Origin: a virus
Reading direction: 5' to 3' (one strand)
Length of the DNA: 31,778 nucleotides
IMG/VR virus record: IMGVR_UViG_3300006917_000089
Coordinates: 1 to 31,778 of that record
Shown: positions 15,787-22,250 of the stretch, piece by piece
Layout of the letters: every line of letters starts with the position of its first letter
Position numbering within the stretch: the first letter of the stretch is position 1
Notes under the pieces: model-generated
Told to the model about the DNA's origin: nothing
Databases searched by the model: none
Seen by the model: only the letters and a program-made list of their open reading frames with translations
Made by a program: the position numbers and the translations under genes

Positions 15787-16064
15787 GCCGCTTTGGCGAT
15801 TTCCTGCGACGCGCGACGACTACGCAGCTATTGCGCTCAATGGTCGCTGATGCGGCACTCGATGGCGATTGCGTGTGCGGTATCCCGGTGCGAGCGCATC
15901 GTCTGGCGGATGGTCGCCAAGTGGACTGCACCGAAGCGGCGCGGCTGTTCGCGGCTGATGTGTTTCGCCGGCCGTCGGTCGTCTCGATGAGTGCCTATCG
16001 CCTCGGCCTAGAAGACCGGCTGGCGGGTGGGTTCTGCGAAGTTGACTCGGATGAGTGCGCCTAA
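15783..16064 (+). CDS. Hypothetical early protein with Cys pair
   Basis: It encodes 93 residues from a GTG that overlaps the previous stop; an ATG upstream at 15759 lies inside the preceding gene. The sequence SRFGDFLRRATTTQLLRSMV is helical, followed by CVCGIPVRAHRLADG, a short Cys-x-Cys region with a His (possible metal site with a later Cys), and an acidic end, EVDSDECA. The CVCG...H pattern resembles small phage proteins with a CxC-x-H knuckle. Function unknown. Confidence 0.6.
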   Translation: MSRFGDFLRRATTTQLLRSMVADAALDGDCVCGIPVRAHRLADGRQVDCTEAARLFAADVFRRPSVVSMSAYRLGLEDRLAGGFCEVDSDECA

Positions 16065-16076
16065 AGGGCTTAGGCT

Positions 16077-16259
16077 ATGAAAATAGAGCGCTACGACCTA
16101 ATTATCACGCGCGACGGGTATGTCAAGGACGAGGATGAACTCGTTAAGCACATGGAAGACGCGACAATGATTCTTGACGCGCATCTACGTGCGGCGCTCG
16201 AAGAACTTGACCAAGCAGGCTACTGTTTACAGATACGCACTGAAAGGACACGCCAATGA
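16077..16259 (+). CDS. Short acidic hypothetical protein
   Basis: It encodes 60 residues, acidic in the first two thirds (ERYDLIITRDGYVKDEDELV, then KHMEDATMILDAHLRAALEE). It is mostly helical with no Cys cluster or membrane segment. The codon bias and tight packing with neighbours support a real gene. The stop overlaps the next start as ATGA. No family recognised. Confidence 0.55.
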   Translation: MKIERYDLIITRDGYVKDEDELVKHMEDATMILDAHLRAALEELDQAGYCLQIRTERTRQ

Positions 16260-16342
16260 TGACCCGATACCGTCTCTACCGCTATACCGGATGGTCGCCG
16301 CTTCTGGCGCTGTTCGCGAGCCTGCGAGGGTGCCATGTCTGA
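16256..16342 (+). CDS. 28-residue hydrophobic/basic microprotein
   Basis: A tiny reading frame begins with ATGATG in ATGA overlap with the previous stop and ends with TGA at 16340-16342, overlapping the next gene start at 16335. It reads MMTRYRLYRYTGWSPLLALF and ends ASLRGCHV, so a basic aromatic start precedes a short hydrophobic helix. Its overlaps on both sides suggest translational coupling, but length alone gives little support. Confidence 0.4.
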   Translation: MMTRYRLYRYTGWSPLLALFASLRGCHV

Positions 16343-16610
16343 CAAGATCGTGCAGGCAGACCAATCGTGGAACGATAACGGCGTGATGCGTAGGGGATAT
16401 CAGCTACTGCGCGAAGAGAACAAGGCGCTCGCCGCCGAAGTGGTGCGGCTTGTGCGTCTTACTGACGCGATGCGCGCTACGATCGAGGAAACGCAGCAAG
16501 CGATCCGCGACATCAGCCGATACAACGCTGAGCAGCTGCACGAGGCGCGGTCGAAAACTAATGAGGGCTGGGTGAGGCCTGGTTTCGGGCTGGGCGTTTC
16601 GTCACAGTAG
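16335..16610 (+). CDS. Coiled-coil hypothetical protein
   Basis: It encodes 91 residues. Residues 20-70 form a long helix with heptad-type hydrophobics (GYQLLREENKALAAEVVRLV, RLTDAMRATIEETQQAIRDI), suggesting a dimeric coiled coil. The ends are Gly/Trp rich (EGWVRPGFGLGVSSQ). No enzyme motif is seen. It precedes a 66-bp gap with a hairpin. It may be a scaffold for early complexes, which is inferred only from its shape. Confidence 0.6.
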   Translation: MSDKIVQADQSWNDNGVMRRGYQLLREENKALAAEVVRLVRLTDAMRATIEETQQAIRDISRYNAEQLHEARSKTNEGWVRPGFGLGVSSQ

Positions 16611-16617
16611 ACAACAA

Positions 16618-16645
16618 GGGCCCGACTGCGGAGACAGCCGAGCCC
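16618..16645 (+). other. Intergenic RNA hairpin
   Basis: In the gap between the coiled-coil gene and the next gene, GGGCCCGACTG at 16618-16628 pairs with CAGCCGAGCCC at 16635-16645 with two mismatches and a 6-nt loop (CGGAGA). No T-tract follows, so it is not a standard terminator. It could protect or process the mRNA, or reduce read-through within the early operon. Confidence 0.4.
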
Positions 16646-16676
16646 ATCACGACACAGCGCAATGGAGGCGCTGCAC

Positions 16677-16952
16677 ATGACTGACTTCACTTTACCCGAA
16701 ATGCCGGCGTTCGTGTTCTCGGATTTCCTGCACGCCTCGTGGCTTGTGCTCGCCCAATTCTGGACTGGCGCCACGATTCTTTCCATTCTCGCTGTTATCG
16801 CGGCGATGATTCTGGCGCGGCGCACGCCATTGCAGCGTGACCTTGAGCAGATGCAGTATGACGCGATGGTGCGGCGCGCGAATCAGCAGGTTATGCGTGA
16901 AGCCTGGCTGCGGCGCAAGGCGCTGTTCGATGAGAAACGGAAGGATGCGTGA
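16677..16952 (+). CDS. Single-pass membrane protein with basic helical tail
   Basis: The ATG at 16677 has GGAGG eight bases upstream and is preferred over the in-frame ATG at 16662, which contains that site. The 91-residue protein has an acidic/aromatic start (TDFTLPEMPAFVFSDFLHAS), a membrane helix at about residues 20-44 (ATILSILAVIAAMILA), and a charged cytoplasmic helix to the end (LEQMQYDAMVRRANQQVMRE). Topology is likely N-out/C-in by the positive-inside rule. Function unknown. Confidence 0.65.
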   Translation: MTDFTLPEMPAFVFSDFLHASWLVLAQFWTGATILSILAVIAAMILARRTPLQRDLEQMQYDAMVRRANQQVMREAWLRRKALFDEKRKDA

Positions 16953-17161
16953 TGCAGCGACAACTACACGATGCATTGACGCTCAAAGCCGCGGAGTGTC
17001 TGCGGGCACTGGATGCTTTCCGCTACGTCGCGATGATGGCGGATACGACTGAAGATGTGGCCGAGATCATCGGCACGATTCAACTGATCGAGGCGCGAGC
17101 GCAGCAGGCGCGAGCGGCGGCAACAGCCTGGATTCGGGCAGAGATGAAGGTGAGCGCATGA
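16952..17161 (+). CDS. Short helical hypothetical protein
   Basis: It encodes 69 residues from the ATG in TGATG (a GTG one codon earlier is also in frame). It is strongly helical and Ala-rich: LHDALTLKAAECLRALDAFR, then DTTEDVAEIIGTIQLIEARA and a basic end. No motif identifies it. It sits directly upstream of the annealase gene and overlaps it by ATGA, so it is coexpressed with the recombination genes. Confidence 0.6.
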   Translation: MQRQLHDALTLKAAECLRALDAFRYVAMMADTTEDVAEIIGTIQLIEARAQQARAAATAWIRAEMKVSA

Positions 17162-17778
17162 CCGTTTACGAAGCAATCGCTGCAGTGTCGGCAGACCTGG
17201 CCAAGACAGGTATCGCCAAGACACGCGCGAATCAGTCGCAGCATTACCAGTTCCGGGGCATCGATGAAGTGCTGAACGCGCTGGCGCCGTTGCTCGCGAA
17301 GCACGGGCTAGTGATTGTGCCGCGCATGATCAGTCGCAGCGTCACGGAGCACGTATCGAAGGGTGGCGGCGTGCTGTTCAAGGTGGTCGTAGAAGCGGAG
17401 TTCGATTTCGTGTCTGCGTCTCACGCCGATCGCAGTATGCACATCGCGCGCACGTTTGGTGAAGCGATGGACTCGGCCGACAAGGCGACAAACAAGGCGA
17501 TGAGCGCAGCCTACAAATACGCCGCGTTCCTGACGTTCTGTATCCCGCTCGAAGGCATGGCGCAAGATGCGGACGCGGAGACTCCGGAAGTCGTGGCGAA
17601 AGCGCCGGCAGGATACGACGACTGGCTGGCGGATCTCGAGTCGCTGGCCGGCGAAGGCGTAGACGCACTCAAGGCGGCATGGGACGGTTCGAAGATCGAC
17701 TACCGTAAGTGGCTGGTCGAGACAGACCGCGCGAAGTGGGACGCGATGAAGAAGCGCGCGGCGCAGGTGTCGGCATGA
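17158..17778 (+). CDS. Erf-family single-strand annealing protein
   Basis: It encodes 206 residues. The ERF signature is clear: YQFRGIDEVLNALAPLLAKH followed by GLVIVP, a beta-hairpin with GGGVLFKVVVEAEFDFVSAS, and DSADKATNKAMSAAYKYA, which is the conserved (K/R)-A-x-S-x-A-x-K-Y core. The C-terminal 60 residues are a less conserved acidic/Trp-rich tail. Erf-type proteins form rings that anneal complementary single strands, promoting circularisation or recombination. It is followed by a nucleotidyltransferase and an exonuclease, the usual partner of an annealase. Confidence 0.9.
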   Translation: MTVYEAIAAVSADLAKTGIAKTRANQSQHYQFRGIDEVLNALAPLLAKHGLVIVPRMISRSVTEHVSKGGGVLFKVVVEAEFDFVSASHADRSMHIARTFGEAMDSADKATNKAMSAAYKYAAFLTFCIPLEGMAQDADAETPEVVAKAPAGYDDWLADLESLAGEGVDALKAAWDGSKIDYRKWLVETDRAKWDAMKKRAAQVSA

Positions 17779-18335
17779 GTGCTCCGATGTCAAGACTGAG
17801 AGACGCGCACCAAGCTTTCTCCGGCCTACTAAGCGGTATGGGACGTGTCGTGATCGCTGGCGGCGCGGTTCGAGACGCTTTGATGTGGCATAACGATCCG
17901 AAGGACTACGACGTATTCGTTCTAGGTCAATCGGTAGATGCTCAGACATTGAAGCAGATGGCAGATCTCGTTACGCCTCACTTCGATGGAGTGCCACCGG
18001 CGTTAGAGTTTCATACGAGCGAGCCTTTTCTGGCGTGTTCTGTTATGTGGAATGGCACGATGGTGCAAGTGTTGGCGTCTGAGTTCACGACAGAGGACGA
18101 ACTGATCGATTCGTTCGACTGGCATGTGTCGCGTTTCTCGTTCGATGGTGAGCGAGTTACGACGCCAGAGGACATTGCGACGATCGGTCGCAACAAGCCG
18201 CTGCTGCTGCGAAAGGTCACGTTTCCACTGTCAACGCTGCGGCGAGGGTTTCGATTTAGCGAGCGGTTTGGGATGGAATTTCGTCACGAGGACGTCATGG
18301 CTCTATGCCGGCAAGTCGTAGAGTCGAAGTCATGA
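17775..18335 (+). CDS. Nucleotidyltransferase, CCA-adding/poly(A) polymerase head-domain-like
   Basis: It encodes 186 residues from the ATG overlapping the Erf stop; an upstream in-frame ATG at 17709 lies inside the Erf gene. The head motif VIAGGAVRDALMWHNDPKDY followed by DVFVLG has the GG at 29-30, RD at 33-34 and the metal-binding D44-x-D46, as in class II CCA-adding and poly(A) polymerases. The usual RNA-binding second half is missing, since the family is normally over 350 residues. This is therefore a short, head-domain-only nucleotidyltransferase of unknown substrate. It lies between two recombination genes. Confidence 0.8.
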   Translation: MSAPMSRLRDAHQAFSGLLSGMGRVVIAGGAVRDALMWHNDPKDYDVFVLGQSVDAQTLKQMADLVTPHFDGVPPALEFHTSEPFLACSVMWNGTMVQVLASEFTTEDELIDSFDWHVSRFSFDGERVTTPEDIATIGRNKPLLLRKVTFPLSTLRRGFRFSERFGMEFRHEDVMALCRQVVESKS

Positions 18336-19009
18336 GGCCATTCGACATTCTCGACATCGATCAGCGCTCAGACGCCTGGCTGGCCGCTCGCTGCGGTCGG
18401 CTGACTGGCTCAGTGGCGCACGAAGCCTTCGCCAAGACGAAGAGCGGCTGGGCGGCATCACGGCGCAATCTGATCATGCGGCTGGTGCTCGAGCGCATCG
18501 CCGGAAAGCCGCAAGGCTCTGACTTCGTGTCGCCAGCGATGCAGGCCGGCATCGACCGGGAACCGCTCGCTATTGCGGCGTATGAGGCTGCGACTGGCGA
18601 GATGGTGCAGCGGTGCGGGTTCGTCGCTCATCGCGTGCTGATGGCTGGGTGCTCACCGGACGGCTATCTGGGCGACTTCGAGACGCTGCTCTCGATCAAG
18701 TGCCGGCAGGCGTTCGCTCATTTCGAGTTCGTCCGCAAGGGCACGATTCCAGTAGCGTCGCTCACGCAGATGCAGCACGAGTGCTGGGTGACTGGCGCGC
18801 GTCGCGCGGTCTACTGCTCGTATAATCCGGACTTCCCTGAGCGGCTACAGCTGGTGCATACCGTCGTGACGTTCGACGATGATCAGATGGCCGACTACAA
18901 CTCGGCGGCGCTGACATTCCTCGGCGAAGTAGACCGCGAATACGACGCCATGATGACACTGTGCGATCTGGCTGGGCGACTCGCCGCGGCCGTTCTGGAG
19001 GCGAAATGA
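18332..19009 (+). CDS. YqaJ / lambda-exonuclease-like recombination nuclease
   Basis: It encodes 225 residues from the ATG at 18332 (ATGA overlap). Family features in order: LDIDQRSDAWLAARCGRLTG, residues about 7-26, the start of the YqaJ fold; GIDREPLAIAAYEAATG with catalytic-type E77; GCSPDGYLGDFETLLSIKCR with D110 and K123; and SLTQMQHECWVTGARRAVY with the conserved Q-x-Q. The usual (E/D)-x-K is S121-I-K123 here, so the acidic residue is replaced or taken over by a neighbour such as E117. It should be the 5'-3' exonuclease partner of the Erf annealase. Confidence 0.87.
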   Translation: MRPFDILDIDQRSDAWLAARCGRLTGSVAHEAFAKTKSGWAASRRNLIMRLVLERIAGKPQGSDFVSPAMQAGIDREPLAIAAYEAATGEMVQRCGFVAHRVLMAGCSPDGYLGDFETLLSIKCRQAFAHFEFVRKGTIPVASLTQMQHECWVTGARRAVYCSYNPDFPERLQLVHTVVTFDDDQMADYNSAALTFLGEVDREYDAMMTLCDLAGRLAAAVLEAK

Positions 19010-19200
19010 AGAGACTGAAACGATTGACGCGCCACGAAGAAATCATCAGGGCTATCGATGTGGCAAGCCGCGCGATCGACCGTGTTTATAGACACCCTGC
19101 CGCAACGGTGGCAGACAAGCGGGCCATTTTGGGCGTGCTCTTCGCGCTACACATCGATGGCGGCGCAGGTCTGCAACTCGAGCGACGCGAGGTGAAGTAA
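19006..19200 (+). CDS. Short basic hypothetical protein in the recombination operon
   Basis: It encodes 64 residues, overlapping the nuclease gene by ATGA and the next gene by TAATG. The sequence is helical and basic (MKRLKRLTRHEEIIRAIDVA, then SRAIDRVYRHPAATVADKR). No motif for an enzyme or metal site. The double overlap supports a real, co-translated gene. Function unknown. Confidence 0.6.
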   Translation: MKRLKRLTRHEEIIRAIDVASRAIDRVYRHPAATVADKRAILGVLFALHIDGGAGLQLERREVK

Positions 19201-19463
19201 TGAGCGACAAGATCTACGCACCAATCAACGTGAAGGCGCGCGATGGGCGCTTTGGGCAAGAGTTCCGCATCTCGTTCAACGTCGAGAAAATGCTGGCCTT
19301 CATCAAGCAGCATCAGACCGCGAAGGGCTACGTCAATCTGTCGATGACGGCGCGGCGCGAAGTCTCGAAGTTCGGCGAGACTCACAGCGTCGTGGTTGAC
19401 ACCTGGGAGCCGAATCAATCGCGGCGTGCTGAGCCGGTCAGCGGAGACGATGTGCCGTGGTAG
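19200..19463 (+). CDS. Putative single-stranded DNA-binding protein
   Basis: It encodes 87 residues. A compact beta-alpha-beta body (KIYAPINVKARDGRFGQEFR, then ISFNVEKMLAFIKQHQTAKG and GYVNLSMTARREVSKFGETH) ends in an acidic tip, SGDDVPW, resembling the DDxPF tail by which SSB proteins recruit partners. The final residue is Trp instead of the usual Phe. Together with its place directly after the annealase/exonuclease block, this suggests an SSB-like protein, but it is smaller than a normal OB-fold SSB. Tail similarity is seen; function is inferred. Confidence 0.55.
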   Translation: MSDKIYAPINVKARDGRFGQEFRISFNVEKMLAFIKQHQTAKGYVNLSMTARREVSKFGETHSVVVDTWEPNQSRRAEPVSGDDVPW

Positions 19464-19885
19464 CAGTGCCGGTGTTCCACGGGCGCGTCTCGACTGATGC
19501 GGCGCTACGGCTCGAGCCGTCAGAGGCATCGAAGCGTAAGGCGTGGCTCTCGCATCTGGTCGGCCGCGACGTGGAGATTACGATCCGCGACAAGCGGCAG
19601 CGGCGCAGCATCGACCAAAACAATTGGGTCTGGGGCATTGCGTATCCGGTCATCGCTGAGGCGCTCGGCTATGACGAACACGAGCACGAGCAGCTGCACT
19701 ACGCGCTGCTCGGCGAATGCTACGGCACAGCCTACGATCAGCGGTTCGGGCGCGAACTGCCGCGCGTGAGTTCATCGAAGCTGAACACGAAGCAGTTCTC
19801 GGAATACATGGAATGGTTGGTCCGATGGGCGGCGACGGAGCACGGCATTGTCGTGCCGCTGCCTGGTGAAAGCGAGGCGGCATGA
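19457..19885 (+). CDS. NinB-like recombination protein
   Basis: It encodes 142 residues from a GTG overlapping the previous stop by 7 bp. The N-terminal part (FHGRVSTDAALRLEPSEASK) leads to RDKRQRRSIDQNNWVWGIAY, reminiscent of the R-x-x-x-Q-N-x-x-x-W motif of NinB/Orf recombination mediators, then HEQLHYALLGECYGTAYD and a C-terminal helix with FSEYMEWLVRWAATEHG. NinB-type proteins load recombinase on SSB-coated DNA and often sit next to SSB, as here. Length (about 140) agrees with the family. Confidence 0.6.
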   Translation: MVAVPVFHGRVSTDAALRLEPSEASKRKAWLSHLVGRDVEITIRDKRQRRSIDQNNWVWGIAYPVIAEALGYDEHEHEQLHYALLGECYGTAYDQRFGRELPRVSSSKLNTKQFSEYMEWLVRWAATEHGIVVPLPGESEAA

Positions 19886-19998
19886 TCTGCCGCAACTGCG
19901 AGAAGGCAATCAGGCACATGCTGAACAAGCGGCGGGTCTACTGCTCTCGACGCTGCCGCTCACAGTATGCGGCGCTGGGGCGAAAGGTGACGCGATGA
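19882..19998 (+). CDS. 38-residue zinc-finger microprotein
   Basis: A tiny gene linked on both sides by ATGA overlaps. It reads MICRNCEKAIRHMLNKRRVY then CSRRCRSQYAALGRKVTR. The CxxC and CxxxC pairs spaced by about 17 residues suit one zinc ion, and the protein is strongly basic, so nucleic-acid binding is plausible. Too short for family assignment. Confidence 0.55.
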   Translation: MICRNCEKAIRHMLNKRRVYCSRRCRSQYAALGRKVTR

Positions 19999-20645
19999 AG
20001 CCGTATTACGAGCACGGTGGCATCACGATCTATCACGGTGACTGCCGCGATGTGATCGCAGAGTGGTGCCCGATACACGGGATGCCGCCGTTGTTTGACC
20101 TCATGTTGACGGACCCGCCATACGGTCACGGCGAGAAGTGGTCCGGCGGGACGTGGGCGTCGAATCCGATCTACGCGCGGGCCTTCCAGTGGGATGCCCA
20201 GCCGGCGAGTCCAGACACCATCGCGACAGTGTTACGGTTGGCTCATGCGTCGATCATCTGGGGTGGCAACTACTATCGTATGGAGCCGTCACGGTGTTGG
20301 TTGGCATGGGTGAAAACGTCCCGCATGCCGACGATGGCGGATTTCGAGCTAGCGTGGACCGACATCGATAAGCCCAGCAAGCTCTACATGGCGAATCGAA
20401 ATGCAGACGGACGCCGAGAGCATCCGACACAAAAGCCGGTCGATCTGATGAAGTGGTGTATCGCGCAAGTGCCTGGTGTTCGAACGATAGTTGATCCGTT
20501 TATGGGGTCAGGGACAACGCTACGGGCCGCGAAAGATAGCGGTCTATCGGCTATAGGGATCGACCGTGATGAGCACTACTGCGAGATAGCCGCGCGGCGG
20601 CTACAGCAAGAGACACTAGCGTTAGATGGTGAGGTGACGCTGTGA
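19995..20645 (+). CDS. DNA methyltransferase (N4-cytosine/N6-adenine type)
   Basis: It encodes 216 residues from the ATG in ATGA overlap. Motif IV DPPY lies at residues 40-43 (DLMLTDPPYGHG) and motif I FMGSGTT near 169-175 (IVDPFMGSGTTLRAA). This IV-before-I order is that of the beta class. The middle contains HPTQKPVDLMKWCI, the common linker motif before motif I. No restriction enzyme is beside it, so it is an orphan methyltransferase that may protect phage DNA from host restriction. Methylated base and site cannot be read from sequence. Confidence 0.9.
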   Translation: MKPYYEHGGITIYHGDCRDVIAEWCPIHGMPPLFDLMLTDPPYGHGEKWSGGTWASNPIYARAFQWDAQPASPDTIATVLRLAHASIIWGGNYYRMEPSRCWLAWVKTSRMPTMADFELAWTDIDKPSKLYMANRNADGRREHPTQKPVDLMKWCIAQVPGVRTIVDPFMGSGTTLRAAKDSGLSAIGIDRDEHYCEIAARRLQQETLALDGEVTL

Positions 20646-21070
20646 GCTTACACGGCCTCCCAACACTCGGAGAGCTCAACCGCCAGCGTCGCGCTCAGCC
20701 GAAGGCGAATATGACCTCTCGACTGACTGAGAAATCCGATAGCCGCAAGGTCGAGAAGAAGCAAGAACGGCTCTGGCGCGAAGCGGTCTGGGCTCGCGAC
20801 GGCGGGAAGTGCCGATGGTGTCGCCGGCATGTCGTGAAGTCGCTGGCACTGCTGCCTGAGCGAGGAGAGTGCCATCACGTGACGCCTCGGGAGCACCGCG
20901 CGACACGATGGGACGCGCGCAACGGCGTGCTGGTCTGCGCGGCTTGCCATCAAAGGCTTACCGGCGCAGTCGGTGGCGAGAAGGCCGTTATCATCGCTGG
21001 CCGCACGTTCTCACTCGATGGCCGCGAATATCCGGACGCAAGCGGTCCGATAAACTTCAAGGTGCTGTGA
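20642..21070 (+). CDS. HNH endonuclease
   Basis: It encodes 142 residues from a GTG overlapping the methyltransferase stop. The core is a typical HNH fold: RDGGKCRWCRRHVV with the first CxxC, GECHHVTPREHRATRW with the catalytic HH, and NGVLVCAACHQRLTG with the second CxxC and final His. The N-terminal 45 residues are basic. HNH enzymes in recombination operons are often junction- or site-specific nucleases or homing enzymes. It lies within a continuous operon and does not interrupt a gene. Confidence 0.83.
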   Translation: MSLHGLPTLGELNRQRRAQPKANMTSRLTEKSDSRKVEKKQERLWREAVWARDGGKCRWCRRHVVKSLALLPERGECHHVTPREHRATRWDARNGVLVCAACHQRLTGAVGGEKAVIIAGRTFSLDGREYPDASGPINFKVL

Positions 21071-21174
21071 TGACGCTCTGGATTGATACCTCTGTCGCCT
21101 ATACCGGCCTGATTCTCGCGGCGGTGTGCTGGCTCGGCGTGCTATTCGCGCGGCACACGGAGCGGAAGAAATGA
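21070..21174 (+). CDS. 34-residue membrane microprotein
   Basis: It starts in TGATG with the HNH stop and ends in ATGA with the next gene. It reads MTLWIDTSVAYTGLILAAVC, then WLGVLFARHTERKK. One membrane helix of about 20 residues with a basic C-terminus is predicted. Both overlaps support expression. Function unknown. Confidence 0.55.
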   Translation: MTLWIDTSVAYTGLILAAVCWLGVLFARHTERKK

Positions 21175-21494
21175 CGCAGCAGACCTCGTTGCCATTCGCG
21201 GCGCGCGTTGAACGCTATCGGCCTCTCGTCGCACCGATGATCGGCTACCTGCGCGGGCGCGGCTGGGCGAAGTCGCGCGAGCTCGAGCAGCGCTTCGGCG
21301 TCACGGATCGCGTCGTCAGGGCGGTCGCGTCGATGTCGGACGGACAGGTTATCAGCGGCCAGAAAGGCTACGCGCTGCTGTCAGATGCGACGGTGGCGGA
21401 AGCGAACCACGCGGCAGACTGGCTGCTGCATCAAGCGAAGGAAATGACGGAGCGCGCGTATCGCATCAGGCAGGCGATTCATCGGCGCGCGTAA
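21171..21494 (+). CDS. Winged-helix-like DNA-binding protein
   Basis: It encodes 107 residues from the ATG overlapping the previous stop. The central region (MIGYLRGRGWAKSRELEQRF, then GVTDRVVRAVASMSDGQV) has helix-turn-helix character with a following wing-like ISGQKGYALLSDA. The C-terminus is an amphipathic helix ending QAIHRRA. Proteins of this form are found in phage replication regions, where they bind origin or promoter DNA. The ligand is unknown. Confidence 0.6.
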   Translation: MTQQTSLPFAARVERYRPLVAPMIGYLRGRGWAKSRELEQRFGVTDRVVRAVASMSDGQVISGQKGYALLSDATVAEANHAADWLLHQAKEMTERAYRIRQAIHRRA

Positions 21495-21510
21495 TTCATC
21501 AGAGGGCGTA

Positions 21511-21717
21511 ATGTGTCAATCATTAACGTTGGCATCAGTGGCGCAGTTTCTAGGCTGGCCGAACGGGATGTCGGATGAAGAGGTGTTTCAATTCATTGTC
21601 GAGCGTGAGCGCTTACTACGGCTCGTGCAAAGACTTCTAGAAACGCATCTCAGCGACGCTGCAACCGCTGAAGGTGCGATACGAGACAGGATCGAAGCAA
21701 TCCACCGGCGCGCGTGA
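21511..21717 (+). CDS. Short helical hypothetical protein
   Basis: It encodes 68 residues after a GAGGG ribosome binding site. It reads as two helices: SDEEVFQFIVERERLLRLVQ, then RLLETHLSDAATAEGAIRDR. Its last residues (EAIHRRA) echo those of the previous gene (QAIHRRA), which may be a small duplication or shared tail. No functional motif. The base composition here is lower in GC than most of the operon. Confidence 0.55.
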   Translation: MCQSLTLASVAQFLGWPNGMSDEEVFQFIVERERLLRLVQRLLETHLSDAATAEGAIRDRIEAIHRRA

Positions 21718-21825
21718 CTTTCAGATTGAGTTTGCAAGCTCGGATGTGCTAGCGTTGTGAGTCGGGATACGGCAGCGCGCAAACGCTACCGCATCCCTCA
21801 TCATCAACACCTAGTGAGAGGCGTG

Positions 21826-22062
21826 ATGGCTGACAGCATTTTACCGCAAGACCATTCCATAGACAATCTCAAGCGCGATCTCGGGCTGTCGATTGACATG
21901 CTCGACGTGGACTATCTAAGGAAAGTTGCGTCCGTATTGCTCAGAACTGGGAGTGCTCCTGACGCCTACAGACTGGACGAATTATCGGACGAATTACAGA
22001 TAGCCATTCGGGATATAGGTGTTCTCAGGGCGGCGCTGCATCTCAATGATGAGGTGCGGTAA
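21826..22062 (+). CDS. Acidic hypothetical protein
   Basis: The ATG at 21826 has GAGAGG just upstream and gives 78 residues; a GTG at 21757 would add 23 residues of basic sequence without a good ribosome binding site. The protein is acidic and helical (DNLKRDLGLSIDMLDVDYLR, then DELSDELQIAIRDIGVLRAA). It overlaps the next gene by TAATG. No family recognised. Confidence 0.55.
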   Translation: MADSILPQDHSIDNLKRDLGLSIDMLDVDYLRKVASVLLRTGSAPDAYRLDELSDELQIAIRDIGVLRAALHLNDEVR

Positions 22063-22250
22063 TGGCGAATCAACTGGAGCAGCTGAGCAAGCGGATCACA
22101 GACAAGATTTTAGCTAGGCTACACGACTTTGACACGGTGAGCGTGTCGCTGATTGCTCTCGATGAGGACGACTCAGAGGCATTACGGCGCACCATCGCAA
22201 ACGCCATCGAAGATGAGCTCTACTCAGAGTCGCAGCGAGGCGACGAGTAA
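22062..22250 (+). CDS. Short hypothetical protein upstream of the initiator
   Basis: It encodes 62 residues with TAATG overlaps on both sides. The sequence is mostly helical (LEQLSKRITDKILARLHDFD, then ALDEDDSEALRRTIANAIED) and acidic at the end. It could assist the replication initiator that follows, but nothing in the sequence shows how. Function unknown. Confidence 0.55.
   Translation: MANQLEQLSKRITDKILARLHDFDTVSVSLIALDEDDSEALRRTIANAIEDELYSESQRGDE

Noticed and set aside
21718-21756. Promoter before the gene at 21826
   Set aside because: Only weak -35/-10-like matches (TTGAGT, TAGCGT) with no support from gene order.
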